DNA from: Novosphingobium aerophilum
GTDB taxonomy: Bacteria > Pseudomonadota > Alphaproteobacteria > Sphingomonadales > Sphingomonadaceae
NCBI RefSeq assembly: GCF_014230305.1
Contig: NZ_JACLAU010000006.1
Span: 1 to 64,000 of the forward strand
Direction of reading: 5' to 3'
DNA: 64,000 nt
In this document: in pieces, positions 51,191 through 60,891 of the stretch
Numbering within the stretch: position 1 is the stretch's first letter
How the letters are laid out: every line of letters starts with the position of its first letter
Translations under genes and position numbers: made by a program
The notes under the pieces: model-generated
The model's database searches: none
Told to the model about the DNA's origin: nothing
The model's input: only the letters and a program-made list of their open reading frames with translations

Positions 51191-52456
51191 ATGGCGCGGG
51201 TGGACCTGGGCGAAATCAAGGCCTTGCTGGATGAACGACGCGCGGGCCACAGCCTCCCGCAGGCGCTCTACACCGATCCGGCCGTCTTCGAGTTCGATCT
51301 GACGGCGATCTACGGCCAGTCCTGGCTGATGGCCGGGTTCGAATGCGAACTGCCCGAAGCCGGGTCCTATTCCTCGTTCAAGGTCGGGCGCTGGCCGATC
51401 CTGCTGGTCCGCGACCGGGCCGGGCAGATCCGGGCCTTCCACAATTCGTGCCGGCACCGCGGGGCGATGCTGTGCAAGGAAGGCACCGGCAAGGCACCCC
51501 GGCTGGTCTGCCCCTATCACCGCTGGACCTACAACCTGGACGGCTCCCTGTTGTCCGCCATGCGCATGCCCGAGGATTTCGACCGCGCCGAGCATGGACT
51601 GGGCGAGGTCCATGTCGAGACCGTGGCCGGGGTGATCTACATCTGCCTGGCCGAGACGCCGCCCCCGTTCGAGGTGTTCCGCCGCGACATGACCGCGCTG
51701 CTGGCCCCCCACGATCTGGCCAACGCCAAGGTCGCCCATGTCGAGACCCTGACCGAATACGCCAACTGGAAGCTGGTGCTGGAAAACGGCCGCGAATGCT
51801 ATCACTGCCAGGCCGGGCACCCCGAACTGGCCAAGACCTTCCCGGTCGAGGTGTCGTCCTATTTCGAGTTCGGCGGGGCCGATCATGCGGCCACCTTCGA
51901 GGCGCGCATGGCCGAGCATGGCCTGCCGGTCGGCCCGGCGGGCGAGGACTGGTGGCAGGCGATCCGCTTCCCGCTCAACCCGGGCATGCGCTCGATGTCG
52001 ATGGACGGCGAACCGATCGTCGCCCGCCCGATGGTCGGCGCGGCGGAGGGGGATATCGGCTCGCTGCGCTGGGCGCTGGAACCGCACAGTTTCGCCCATG
52101 CCGTGGGCGATCACCTGTTCTTCTTCAGCGCCATGCCGATCGGCCCGCGCGAGACGCTGGTGACCGGCAAGTGGCTGGTCCACAAGGATGCGGTCGAAGG
52201 GGTCGACTATGACCGGGCCCAGTTGATCGAGCTGTGGAACATCACCAACCAGCAGGACAAGGACCTGGCCGAGAACAACCAGGCCGGGGTGGACAGCCCC
52301 GGCTATCGCCCCGGGCCCTATTCCCCCGATGCCGAGGTGCTGGTCCTGCGCTTCGTCGATTGGTACTGCACCAAGGCCCGCGCCTATATCGAACAACAGG
52401 CCGGCACCATGGGAGGAGCCCTGTCCTATGCGGAAGGAGCGGCGCATGCCGCATGA
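51191..52456 (+). CDS. Rieske non-heme iron oxygenase, GbcA/stachydrine-demethylase-like
   Basis: Predicted 421-aa terminal oxygenase. The Rieske [2Fe-2S] ligands are C87 and H89 (NSCRHRG) and C107 and H110 (CPYHRW). The mononuclear iron site uses H205 and H210 in ENGRECYHCQAGHPEL plus a later acidic residue near DKDLAENNQAGV. Closest in layout to oxygenases that N-demethylate quaternary amines. A GTG three codons later could be the true start. No partner reductase of the GbcB type is adjacent. It overlaps the PLP enzyme gene by 11 bases. Confidence 0.88.
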   Translation: MARVDLGEIKALLDERRAGHSLPQALYTDPAVFEFDLTAIYGQSWLMAGFECELPEAGSYSSFKVGRWPILLVRDRAGQIRAFHNSCRHRGAMLCKEGTGKAPRLVCPYHRWTYNLDGSLLSAMRMPEDFDRAEHGLGEVHVETVAGVIYICLAETPPPFEVFRRDMTALLAPHDLANAKVAHVETLTEYANWKLVLENGRECYHCQAGHPELAKTFPVEVSSYFEFGGADHAATFEARMAEHGLPVGPAGEDWWQAIRFPLNPGMRSMSMDGEPIVARPMVGAAEGDIGSLRWALEPHSFAHAVGDHLFFFSAMPIGPRETLVTGKWLVHKDAVEGVDYDRAQLIELWNITNQQDKDLAENNQAGVDSPGYRPGPYSPDAEVLVLRFVDWYCTKARAYIEQQAGTMGGALSYAEGAAHAA

Positions 52457-53702
52457 ACCGGCCAGCGTCCGCCCCGAGACAGCCGCCGTCGCCGCCGGCT
52501 ACGATCCCGCCCGGGCCCAGGGCGCGGCCAAGCCGCCGGTCTACCTGACCAGCACCTTCGTTTACGAATCCGCGGCCCAGGCCAAGGCGATCCACGAAGC
52601 CTACTTCGACGGGACCGGCCCCGAGGTCGGCCAGACCCATTACATCTATTCGCGTCTCGGCCACCCCAACCTCACCATGCTGGAGGACCGGCTCGCCCAG
52701 GTTGACGGGGCCGAGGCCGCGGCGGTCTTCGCCTCGGGCATGGCGACGCACAGCGCGATCGCCCTCGCCCATCTCCGCCCGGGCGACAGCGTGCTCCATT
52801 CGCGCCCGATTTATGGCGGCACCGACGGGCTCTACAATCTGGTCATGCCCGGCTTCGGCATTTCCGCCTTCGACATCACCGACGGGTGCAGCCGCGATCA
52901 TGTCATGGCCCAGGCCGAGCGCGCGCTTGCCGCCGGGCCGCTGGCGCTGATCGTGATCGAGACCCCCGCCAACCCCACCGCGGCGATCACCGACCTGCCG
53001 ATGATCGTGGCGGTCGCTGACGAGATCGGCCGGCGCACCGGTCGCCGCCCGGTGGTGGTCTGCGACAACACCCTGCTCGGCCCCTTCGCGCAGCGCCCGA
53101 TCGCGCTGGGCGTGGACCTGTGCATGACCTCGCTGACCAAGTACTGCGGCGGGCACAGCGATCTGCTGGCGGGCGGGGTTTCGGGGAAGGCTGCGCTGAT
53201 CCAGCCGCTGCAACTGCTGCGCACCACGCTCGGCAGCCATCTTGACCCGTTCACCTCGTGGCTGGTGCTGCGCTCGATGGAGAGCGTCCATGTCCGCTCC
53301 GAACGGGCGATGAGCAATGCCGCGGCGATTGCCACCTTCCTGCGCGATCATCCCAAGGTGGCCGGGATCACCTATCTGGGCTTCCTGCCCCAGGGTTCGC
53401 CGCAGCGCGCGGTGTTCGATGCCCAGTGCCAGGGGGCGGGATCGACCTTCTCGTTCCACCTCAAGGGCGGCGAGGCCGAGGCCTTCCGTCTGCTCGACCA
53501 CCTGCGGCTGATGAAGGTCGCGGTCAGCCTGGGCGGGTCGGAAACGCTGGTCTGCCATTCGGCCAGCACCACGCATTACGCGGTGAGCCCGGAACGGCGG
53601 CTGGCCGGTGGCATCACCGATGGGACGATCCGCATGTCGGTGGGGATCGAGCATGTCGACGACCTGATCGCCGATCTGGCGCAGGCGCTGGAGGCGGTGT
53701 GA
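52446..53702 (+). CDS. Cys/Met-metabolism PLP enzyme (cystathionine/methionine gamma-lyase type)
   Basis: Predicted 418-aa fold-type I enzyme. The PLP lysine is K232 in MTSLTKYCGGHSDLLAGG. YSRLGHPNLTMLEDRLA, FASGMATHSAIA, VIETPANPT and the tail GGITDGTIRMSVGIEHVDDL are family signatures. Members carry out beta/gamma elimination or replacement on sulfur or oxygen-substituted amino acids. Its place inside a demethylase operon is unusual. It overlaps the next start in a GTGA arrangement. Confidence 0.88.
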   Translation: MPHEPASVRPETAAVAAGYDPARAQGAAKPPVYLTSTFVYESAAQAKAIHEAYFDGTGPEVGQTHYIYSRLGHPNLTMLEDRLAQVDGAEAAAVFASGMATHSAIALAHLRPGDSVLHSRPIYGGTDGLYNLVMPGFGISAFDITDGCSRDHVMAQAERALAAGPLALIVIETPANPTAAITDLPMIVAVADEIGRRTGRRPVVVCDNTLLGPFAQRPIALGVDLCMTSLTKYCGGHSDLLAGGVSGKAALIQPLQLLRTTLGSHLDPFTSWLVLRSMESVHVRSERAMSNAAAIATFLRDHPKVAGITYLGFLPQGSPQRAVFDAQCQGAGSTFSFHLKGGEAEAFRLLDHLRLMKVAVSLGGSETLVCHSASTTHYAVSPERRLAGGITDGTIRMSVGIEHVDDLIADLAQALEAV

Positions 53703-55285
53703 GCGACGAGTTTACCGGGCACGATCCCTACGCCATCAACCGCAAGCTGCCCGGGGCCGACCAGCATTTCGATCTGGTCGTGGTCGGGGCCGGGCCCGCC
53801 GGGCTGGCCGCCGCGCTGGAAGGCGCCGCCCTGGGGGCCAGCGTGCTGCTGGTCGACGAACACCCGGTCGCCGGGGCGCAGATGGGCAATGACGTGCCCT
53901 ACTGGTTCGGCGGACGGATGACCGGCGCGGTCCAGACCAAGGACCGGATGATCGAACAGGTGTTCATGGCGCAGCCCCTGTTCGAACAGGCGATGGAGGC
54001 CGGGGTCGAGCTGCAACTGGGCGTCTATGCCTGGGGGCTGTGGCGCAACCACGCCAACCTGGCGGCCCTCCCCGAACCGATGCTGGGCCTGGCCGACGAG
54101 GAGCGTTCGTGGACCGTGGGGTTCAAGGCGATCGTCCTGGCCACCGGCGCACGCGATCTGGCGCTGTCGTTCACCGGCTGGGACCAGCCCGGGGTGATGG
54201 GCGCGCAGGGGCTGCATGCCCTGCTGACCCGCTACGATGCCTTCGCCGGCCGCCGCATCGTGATCCTGGGCACCGGGGATCTGGCCATCGCCACGGCGCG
54301 GCTGGCGCTGGGGCGGGGCTTGGAGGTGGCCGCCATGATCGAAACCGCCGCGGCGCCGGTCGGCGACCTTGCGGAGATGGCCGCGCTGAAGCTGGCCGGG
54401 GTGGCGGTCCATTGCGGCAGCGTGCTGCGCGAGGCGCAGGGCGGGATCGACGGGGTGCGCGCCGCCGTGATCGCGCCGCTCGGCGGGGGTGAGGCCGAAA
54501 CCATCGCCTGCGACACGATCTGCCTGGCGATCGACATGGTCCCCGCGATCGAACTGCTCGATGCCGCCGGCGGGCGCATCGTCACCGATCCGGCGCGTGG
54601 CGGGCATGTCCCGCAGGCGCGCGCCGGGCTCGCCCTGCCCGGGATCTTCCTTGCCGGGGACTGCGCCGGGCTGGGCCTGAACGAGGCGCAGGCCGCCGCC
54701 GAGGGCCGCGCCGCCGCCCGCCGCGCGCTCGGGCACGATCCTGACGGCGCGCCCTTGCGCCCCGAACCCGTCACCGCGGTGGACCGGCTCGCTTACCGCG
54801 AGGCCTGGCTGCGGGCGCTGGTCGCCGCTTCGGACGATCGCGTGATCGTCTGCCAGTGCGAGGAGGTCAGCCGCGCCGACCTGCTCGACGTCCAGCCGCC
54901 CAACTATCTGGAACGCGGCGAAAAGATGCGGGCCCGCTCGCTCGCCACCCTGCTCGAGGATGGCCCGCCCGACCAGGAGCAGGTCAAGCGGCTGACCCGC
55001 GCCTGCATGGGCGTGTGCCAGGCCCGGCGTTGCCGCGAACAGGTGGGCATGCTGCTGGCCATGGCCTCCAACCTGCCGATGGCCCAGGCGCCGCGCGCCG
55101 GGTGGCGGGCACCGGTCCGTCCGGTGGCACTCGGCGTCCTCGCCGACTGGGCCGAGGACCAGGCCATGAAGGACGGGTGGGACGTGTGGTTCGGCATCCC
55201 CACCCAGTGGACCCCCTATCGCGACATCGGCACCGAGCGCGAGGAACAGCATCGCCGCGCGCTTGGCGGCAACATGCACCTGTGA
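53699..55285 (+). CDS. FAD/NAD(P) oxidoreductase with BFD-like [2Fe-2S] domain
   Basis: Predicted 528-aa protein of the HcnB/opine-oxidase-A/SoxA-middle type. FAD site GAGPAG at 30-35; a second dinucleotide site in VILGTGDLAIA; C-terminal cysteines C385, C387 (CQCEEV), C436 and C440 (CMGVCQ) form a BFD-like [2Fe-2S] cluster. It normally pairs with a DAO-type subunit, here the next gene, to form an amino-acid or opine dehydrogenase. Starts with GTG inside the previous stop. Confidence 0.85.
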   Translation: MSDEFTGHDPYAINRKLPGADQHFDLVVVGAGPAGLAAALEGAALGASVLLVDEHPVAGAQMGNDVPYWFGGRMTGAVQTKDRMIEQVFMAQPLFEQAMEAGVELQLGVYAWGLWRNHANLAALPEPMLGLADEERSWTVGFKAIVLATGARDLALSFTGWDQPGVMGAQGLHALLTRYDAFAGRRIVILGTGDLAIATARLALGRGLEVAAMIETAAAPVGDLAEMAALKLAGVAVHCGSVLREAQGGIDGVRAAVIAPLGGGEAETIACDTICLAIDMVPAIELLDAAGGRIVTDPARGGHVPQARAGLALPGIFLAGDCAGLGLNEAQAAAEGRAAARRALGHDPDGAPLRPEPVTAVDRLAYREAWLRALVAASDDRVIVCQCEEVSRADLLDVQPPNYLERGEKMRARSLATLLEDGPPDQEQVKRLTRACMGVCQARRCREQVGMLLAMASNLPMAQAPRAGWRAPVRPVALGVLADWAEDQAMKDGWDVWFGIPTQWTPYRDIGTEREEQHRRALGGNMHL

Positions 55286-55301
55286 CGGCGGAGACGCGGC
55301 G

Positions 55302-56468
55302 ATGAGTTCAAATCGCGGGGCTTCCGTGATCGTGATCGGCGGCGGGGTGACCGGCCTCTCCGCCGCCTGGTGGCTGGCGCGCTCGGGCGTCGACGTGCTG
55401 GTGCTCGACAAGGGCGTGGTCGGCTGGGAAGCCTCGAGCCGCAACGGCGGCGGCGCTTCGCATTACCAGAGCCCGCTGTTCGACGAGGAACAGCGGATGT
55501 GGCCGCAGATGGACGCGCTGCTGGGCTATCCCACCGAGTTCCAGGCCGAACGGGTGATCATCGCGGTCACCGAGAAGCAGCTCGAGCATTACCACTACAT
55601 CGCCGGGATGTGCGGCGACATGGGCTATCGGGTGGACCGGATCGATGCGCAGCAGGCGCGGCAGATGGTGCCCATGGCGGGGGACAACTGCCTGGGCGGC
55701 ATCCACCTGCGCTTCGGCGGCCACGCCAATCCGCAGCGCACGGTCCAGGCTTATGCCTGGGCGACGCAGGACCTGGGCGGGCGGATCATCCAGCATTGCC
55801 CGGCGCTGTCGCTGACCACGGCGGGCGGGCGGGTGACCGGGGTGGTCACGCCCCAGGGCGAACTGGGCTGCGATGCCCTGGTGGTCGCCGCCGGCCCGCA
55901 GATCGCCGGGCTGCTCGCCCCGCTGGGGATCGACGTGCCGCTGGCCGCAGCGCGGGCCGAGATGATCGTGACCGAACCGGCCCCGCTGATGCAGTGGGGC
56001 GGGGTGGACGGCAACGGGCTCTATGGCCGCCAGACCCGGCGCGGCAACCTCGCCTATGGCGGGGGCCCGCACGAATGGCTGCTGACAGAACCCGGCGGCC
56101 CGGCGGCGCGCCCGTCCTCGCCGCTGGCCCGCAACCTGGCCAAGCGCGTGGCCGAAATGCTCCCGGGAGCGGCGCAGCTCAAGGTCATCCGGTCGTGGTC
56201 GGGGATCATCGAGAACACCCCCGATGGCCGCCCGATCATCGATCGCCTGTCCCATCCCGACAATGTCACCGTGGCCACGCTGTCGGGGGTCGGCTTCGGC
56301 CTGTCGCCGGCCTCGGGCCACGCGATCCGCGATCTGGTGATCGACGGCAAGGTCTCCTTCACCGACATCGACAAGCTGGCCCTGTCGCGCTTCGCCGGGC
56401 TCGAGCCGGACTGGCGCGCCCGGCGCGGGTGGGAACCCCTGCCCGGGGCGGAGGCGCTGCGCGCGTGA
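55302..56468 (+). CDS. DAO-family FAD oxidase, partner of the preceding protein
   Basis: Predicted 388-aa glycine/D-amino-acid-oxidase-fold protein. FAD motif VIVIGGGVTGLSAAWWLARS, then GWEASSRNGGGASHY, YGRQTRRGNLAYGGG and the C-terminal SGIIENTPDGRPIID with the adenine/flavin-binding Gly. Together with the upstream FAD/[2Fe-2S] protein it has the make-up of HcnBC/OoxAB-like dehydrogenases. The likely substrate is a secondary or tertiary N-methyl amino acid intermediate. Overlaps soxB by 4 bases (GTGA). Confidence 0.85.
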   Translation: MSSNRGASVIVIGGGVTGLSAAWWLARSGVDVLVLDKGVVGWEASSRNGGGASHYQSPLFDEEQRMWPQMDALLGYPTEFQAERVIIAVTEKQLEHYHYIAGMCGDMGYRVDRIDAQQARQMVPMAGDNCLGGIHLRFGGHANPQRTVQAYAWATQDLGGRIIQHCPALSLTTAGGRVTGVVTPQGELGCDALVVAAGPQIAGLLAPLGIDVPLAAARAEMIVTEPAPLMQWGGVDGNGLYGRQTRRGNLAYGGGPHEWLLTEPGGPAARPSSPLARNLAKRVAEMLPGAAQLKVIRSWSGIIENTPDGRPIIDRLSHPDNVTVATLSGVGFGLSPASGHAIRDLVIDGKVSFTDIDKLALSRFAGLEPDWRARRGWEPLPGAEALRA

Positions 56469-57724
56469 GCGGACGCTATTCGGCGCTGGCCCTGCTGCGC
56501 GGGGCGCTGGGCGGGCACCGCCACTGGGGCCGCGCCTGGCGCGCGGCCGAGCCGGACGGGCCCTATGACGTGGTGGTGATCGGCGGCGGCGGGCATGGCC
56601 TCGCCACGGCCTATTACCTCGCCAGCCAGCACGGCGTGCGCAAAGTGGCCGTGGTCGAAAAGGGCTGGATCGGCGGCGGCAACACCGGGCGCAACACCAC
56701 CATCGTCCGGTCCAATTACCGCCAGCCGCAGCTGCAGCGCCTCCTCGAACACTCGCTGAAGCTGTGGGAAGGCCTGTCGGACGAGCTCAACTACAACGTG
56801 ATGTTCTCGCCCCGGGGCGCGCTGTTCCTCGGCCATTCCGATGCCGACATGACCCGCCTGGCCGAACGCGGGGATTCGCTGCGGGCGATGGGGATCGATG
56901 CCGAGCTGCTGGACCTGGCCGCAGTGCGCCGGCTGGTGCCGCTGCTCGACTGTTCGCCCACGGCGCGCTGGCCGGTGCAGGGCGGGCTGATCCAGCGCCG
57001 TGGCGGGACCGCGCGGCATGATGCCGTGGCCTGGGGCTATGCCCGCGCTGCCGACCGGTTGGGGGTCGACATCATCGAGAACTGCGAGGTCACCGGTTTT
57101 ACCCGCCAGGGCGATGCGGTGACCGGGGTGGAGACCACGCGCGGGACGATCGCCGCGGGCAAGGTGGCGATCTGCGTCGCCGGCCACAGCGGCCATGTCG
57201 CCGGGCTGGCAGGCATCCGCCTGCCGATCGAAAGCCACACCCTGCAGGCCTATGTCACCGAACCGGTCAAGCCGATGATCGACACGGTGATCATGTCGCA
57301 ATCGCTGCACTGCTACATCTCGCAGTCGGACAAGGGCGGGATCGTGGCGGGCGGCGATCCCGACGGCTTTCCCTCCTATGCCCAGCGCGGCCAGCCGATG
57401 CGGCTGGAAGACGCCATCGCCCAGGCCATCGCCCTGGTCCCGGCGCTCAGCCGTCTGCGCATGGTGCGCTGCTGGTCGGGGGTGACCGACATGAGCTTCG
57501 ACGGTTCGCCGATCATCGGCGACCTGCCCCTGCGCAACCTCCATCTCAACGGCGGCTGGTGCTATGGCGGGTTCAAGGCGACGCCCGGATCGGGCCACCT
57601 CTATGCCCATCACCTCGCCACCGGATCGCCCCACCCGATCGCCGCCCCCTTCGACCTGGCCCGCTTCGCGGTGGGCCGGACGATCGACGAGGCCGGGGTC
57701 GGCCCGATGCCGCAGCACCGGTAG
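56465..57724 (+). CDS. soxB: Sarcosine oxidase beta subunit
   Basis: Predicted 419-aa subunit carrying the site of sarcosine oxidation. HRHWGRAWRAAEPDGPYDVV opens the SoxB fold, with FAD motif VVVIGGGGHGLATAYYLAS, GWIGGGNTGRNTTIVRSNY and GFKATPGSGH. The flavin-linking His of heterotetrameric enzymes lies near the C-terminal half; the covalent residue cannot be fixed here. Start GTG overlaps the DAO stop. Confidence 0.93.
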   Translation: MSGRYSALALLRGALGGHRHWGRAWRAAEPDGPYDVVVIGGGGHGLATAYYLASQHGVRKVAVVEKGWIGGGNTGRNTTIVRSNYRQPQLQRLLEHSLKLWEGLSDELNYNVMFSPRGALFLGHSDADMTRLAERGDSLRAMGIDAELLDLAAVRRLVPLLDCSPTARWPVQGGLIQRRGGTARHDAVAWGYARAADRLGVDIIENCEVTGFTRQGDAVTGVETTRGTIAAGKVAICVAGHSGHVAGLAGIRLPIESHTLQAYVTEPVKPMIDTVIMSQSLHCYISQSDKGGIVAGGDPDGFPSYAQRGQPMRLEDAIAQAIALVPALSRLRMVRCWSGVTDMSFDGSPIIGDLPLRNLHLNGGWCYGGFKATPGSGHLYAHHLATGSPHPIAAPFDLARFAVGRTIDEAGVGPMPQHR

Positions 57725-57736
57725 GGAACAGGACCC

Positions 57737-58000
57737 ATGCTGCTGATCGACTGCCCGCACTGCGGACCCCGCGCCCAGGAGGAGTTCGGCTACGACCGCA
57801 CTCTGGACAGTCTGGTGCGGATCGAGGACGCGCCCGACGCGGCCATGGCCGCGCTCTACGCCCGGGCCAACCCGCGGGGGGAGGACGACGAGATCTGGCG
57901 CCACACCTTCGGCTGCCGCGGGTGGATGGTGCTGCGCCGCGATCGGGTGAGCCATGCCATTCTCTCGGTCCGCCCGCTCGGGCCGGAGGCGCTGCCATGA
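57737..58000 (+). CDS. soxD: Sarcosine oxidase delta subunit
   Basis: Predicted 87-aa zinc-binding subunit with LIDCPHCGPRAQEEFGYDRT, then WRHTFGCRGWMVLRRD. The Cys pair, His and later Cys are the zinc ligands seen in characterised SoxD. It overlaps soxA by 4 bases. Confidence 0.93.
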   Translation: MLLIDCPHCGPRAQEEFGYDRTLDSLVRIEDAPDAAMAALYARANPRGEDDEIWRHTFGCRGWMVLRRDRVSHAILSVRPLGPEALP

Positions 58001-60891
58001 CCGGTCCCGCCGCCCGCCTGACCCGTCCGCTGGTGCGCTTCCGCTTCGACGGGCGCGCTTACGAGGCGCGGGCCGGGGATACCCTGGCCGCCGCCCTGCT
58101 CGCCAACGGGGTCACGCTGGTCGCGCGCAGCTTCAAGTATCACCGCCCGCGCGGGATCATGGCGGCGGGGGTGGAAGAACCCTCGGCGCTGGTCACCGTC
58201 GGCACCGGGGGCCGGCGCGAGCCCAACACCCGGGCGACCGACGTCATCGTCTATGACGGGCTCGAGGCCTTCAGCCAGAACGCCTGGCCCAGCCTCGACC
58301 TGGACCTGGGGGCGGTCAACGGCTGGCTGGCGCGGCTGATTCCGGCCGGGTTCTACTACAAGACCTTCTTCGGTCCGCCGCGGCGCTGGATGATCTACGA
58401 GCGGTTCATCCGCAAGGCCGCCGGGCTGGGCGCGCCGCCGGTCGAGCCGGACCCCGACGGGTTCGCCCACCGCGCCGCGTTCTGCGATCTGCTGGTGGTC
58501 GGCGCGGGCCCGGCCGGGCTCGCCGCCGCGCTGGCCGCGGCCGAGGCCGGGCAGCGGGTCATGCTGGTCGAGCAGGACGCGCGGGTCGGCGGGGCGCTGC
58601 TGCGCGATCCGGTGACGATCGACGGGATGGCCGGCGTCCCCTGGGCCGAGGCCGCGGCGCAGCGCATCCGCATGGCGGGCGGGCGGGTGCTGCTGCGCGC
58701 CACGGCCAATGGCTACTGGGACGGCAATCTGGTCACCGTGGTCGAACGGCTGGCCGAGCCGGGGCAGGCCCCGGGCGCCTCCAGGCTGGCGCAGCGGCTC
58801 TGGAAGGTGCGGTGCGGCCGCGTGCTCCTGGCCACCGGGGCGATCGAGCGGCCGCTGGCCTTTGCCGGCAATGACCGGCCCGGAGTGATGCTCAGCCAGG
58901 CGGTGCGCGGCTATGTCCGGCGGTTCGGGGTGGTCCCCGGGCGACGGGCGGTGATCGCGACCAGCCATGATGACGGCTATCGCACGGCCTTCGCCCTGGC
59001 CGAGGCCGGGGCCGAGGTGGTGGCGGTGCTCGACGGCCGGGCCACGCCGGAGGGCGATCTGGTCGAGCGGGCCCGGGCACGGTTTCCGGTCTTTGCCGCG
59101 GCGCGCCCGATCGCCACCCGGACAAGCGGACACCGCCTGGCCGGGGTCACGGCCGAGGTCGCGGGCCGGACGCAGGCCTTCGCCGCCGATCTGCTGGCGA
59201 TGGCGGGCGGCCAGACCCCGGTGGTTCACCTGCACAAGCAGGCCGGCGGCGAGCTGGACTGGGACGAGGTCACCCAGGCCTTCGTGCCGGGCCCGTCGCG
59301 GCAAGGCCAGCGCTCGCTCGGTGCGGCGGCCGGCCGGTCGGTGCTCGCGGCGATCCTCGCCGAAGCCTGGGAAGCGGGCGGCGGGGCGGCCCGCGACTTC
59401 GCCGTCGAGGACCCGTGCGGGCCCGCGCAACCCGCCGCCGCGGCGGTGATCCCGGCGCGGCTGCCGGGCAAGGCCTTCGTCGATTTCCAGAACGACGTGA
59501 CGCTCGACGATATCGATCTCGCCTGGCGCGAGGGCTATCGCTCGGTCGAGCATCTCAAGCGCTACACCACGCTCGGCATGGCGACCGACCAGGGCAAGAC
59601 CTCCAACATGGCGGCGCTCGCCCGGCTGGCCCAGGCGCAGGGCGTGGCGATCCCCCAGGCCGGGCTCACCACCTTCCGCCCGCCCTACACCCCGACCACG
59701 CTGGGCGCCTTTGCCGGCCCGGCGGTGGGTGACCATGCCGGGCCGGTGCGCCGCCTGCGCCTCCACGCCGCGCACGAGGCGCTCGGCGCGATCTGGCTGC
59801 CCTCGGGCTACTGGTTCCGACCACGTGCCTATCCGCAGCCCGGCGAGACCCCCGGCGAGGCCTCGCTGCGCGAGGCGCGGATGGTGCGAAGCCGGGTCGG
59901 GCTGGTCGACGTGTCGACCCTCGCCACCTTCGAGATCGCCGGGCCCGATGCAGCAGCCCTGCTCGAACGGGTCTGCGCCACCACGGTCGGGCGCCTGGCG
60001 GTCGGCCGGGGACGCTACACCTTCATGCTGCGCGAGGATGGCCTCGTGTTCGATGACGGCACGGTCTGGCGCATCGCCGAGGAGCGCTTCCTGCTGACCA
60101 GCTCGACCGGCGGGGCGGACCGGATGGCGCAGCACTTGTCCTACGTCCGCAACGTGCTGGCGCCGGACCTCAGGGTCAGTGTGGTCAACCTGCAGGAGCA
60201 CCATTGCGCGGCCGCTCTGGCCGGCCCGCGGGCAACCGCGGTGTTGGAGCGACTCACCGGCGATGCCGCCCCGTTGCACATGCATTGCCACCGTACCGCG
60301 ATCGCCGGGACCGCGGTGCTGGTGCTCGCGGCCAGCTACAGCGGCGAGCGCGCGTTCGAGGTCTATGCCCCGGGCGACCGGATCGCCGCGGTCTGGGCCG
60401 CGCTGCTGGCGGCGGCGCAAGAGGCCGGGGGCGGGGCCTATGGCCTCGATGCCATGGACCACCTGCGGGTGGAGAAGGGCCATGTGGTGGTCGGCGCCGA
60501 GGTCGATGGGCGGGGCACTCCGGCCGATCTCGGGCTGGGCGGCATGGTTCGCAAGGCCGGTGGTTTTGTCGGCTGGCAGGGACTGCAGCGCCCGGTGCTG
60601 GCGGATCCGGCAGGGCGGCGCCACCTGGTCGGAGTGGAATCGCTGGCCGGTCCCCTGCCCGAGGGCGCCATGCTGGTAGGCCGCGCCGGGGATGAGCCGC
60701 AGGGCCATGTCACCACGGCCGCGCCGCGGGTGGCGGGGGAGGGCTGGATCGGCCTGGCCCTGCTGCGCGACGGGGCCAGCCGCCACGGCGAGACCCTGCA
60801 CGCCTGGTCGGCCACCCGCGGCCTGGACGTGCCGGTCCGGATCGGGCCGCCGCTGTTCTATGATCCGGAAGGGGCGCGCTACCGTGACTGA
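57997..60891 (+). CDS. soxA: Sarcosine oxidase alpha subunit
   Basis: Predicted 964-aa subunit. N-terminal Fer2-like fold without cluster cysteines (ARSFKYHRPRGIMAAGVEEP), FAD/NAD domain (LLVVGAGPAGLAAALAAAEA), then a C-terminal GcvT-like domain (about 600-960, RVGLVDVSTLATFEIAGPDA, LDAMDHLRVEKGHVVVGAEV) that binds tetrahydrofolate. Sarcosine oxidation thus yields glycine and 5,10-methylene-THF without free formaldehyde when folate is present. Confidence 0.95.
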   Translation: MTGPAARLTRPLVRFRFDGRAYEARAGDTLAAALLANGVTLVARSFKYHRPRGIMAAGVEEPSALVTVGTGGRREPNTRATDVIVYDGLEAFSQNAWPSLDLDLGAVNGWLARLIPAGFYYKTFFGPPRRWMIYERFIRKAAGLGAPPVEPDPDGFAHRAAFCDLLVVGAGPAGLAAALAAAEAGQRVMLVEQDARVGGALLRDPVTIDGMAGVPWAEAAAQRIRMAGGRVLLRATANGYWDGNLVTVVERLAEPGQAPGASRLAQRLWKVRCGRVLLATGAIERPLAFAGNDRPGVMLSQAVRGYVRRFGVVPGRRAVIATSHDDGYRTAFALAEAGAEVVAVLDGRATPEGDLVERARARFPVFAAARPIATRTSGHRLAGVTAEVAGRTQAFAADLLAMAGGQTPVVHLHKQAGGELDWDEVTQAFVPGPSRQGQRSLGAAAGRSVLAAILAEAWEAGGGAARDFAVEDPCGPAQPAAAAVIPARLPGKAFVDFQNDVTLDDIDLAWREGYRSVEHLKRYTTLGMATDQGKTSNMAALARLAQAQGVAIPQAGLTTFRPPYTPTTLGAFAGPAVGDHAGPVRRLRLHAAHEALGAIWLPSGYWFRPRAYPQPGETPGEASLREARMVRSRVGLVDVSTLATFEIAGPDAAALLERVCATTVGRLAVGRGRYTFMLREDGLVFDDGTVWRIAEERFLLTSSTGGADRMAQHLSYVRNVLAPDLRVSVVNLQEHHCAAALAGPRATAVLERLTGDAAPLHMHCHRTAIAGTAVLVLAASYSGERAFEVYAPGDRIAAVWAALLAAAQEAGGGAYGLDAMDHLRVEKGHVVVGAEVDGRGTPADLGLGGMVRKAGGFVGWQGLQRPVLADPAGRRHLVGVESLAGPLPEGAMLVGRAGDEPQGHVTTAAPRVAGEGWIGLALLRDGASRHGETLHAWSATRGLDVPVRIGPPLFYDPEGARYRD

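Noticed and set aside
57856..60801. 981-codon open frame antisense to soxA
   Set aside because: Shadow of a GC-rich gene; no recognisable domain, while soxA is unmistakable.
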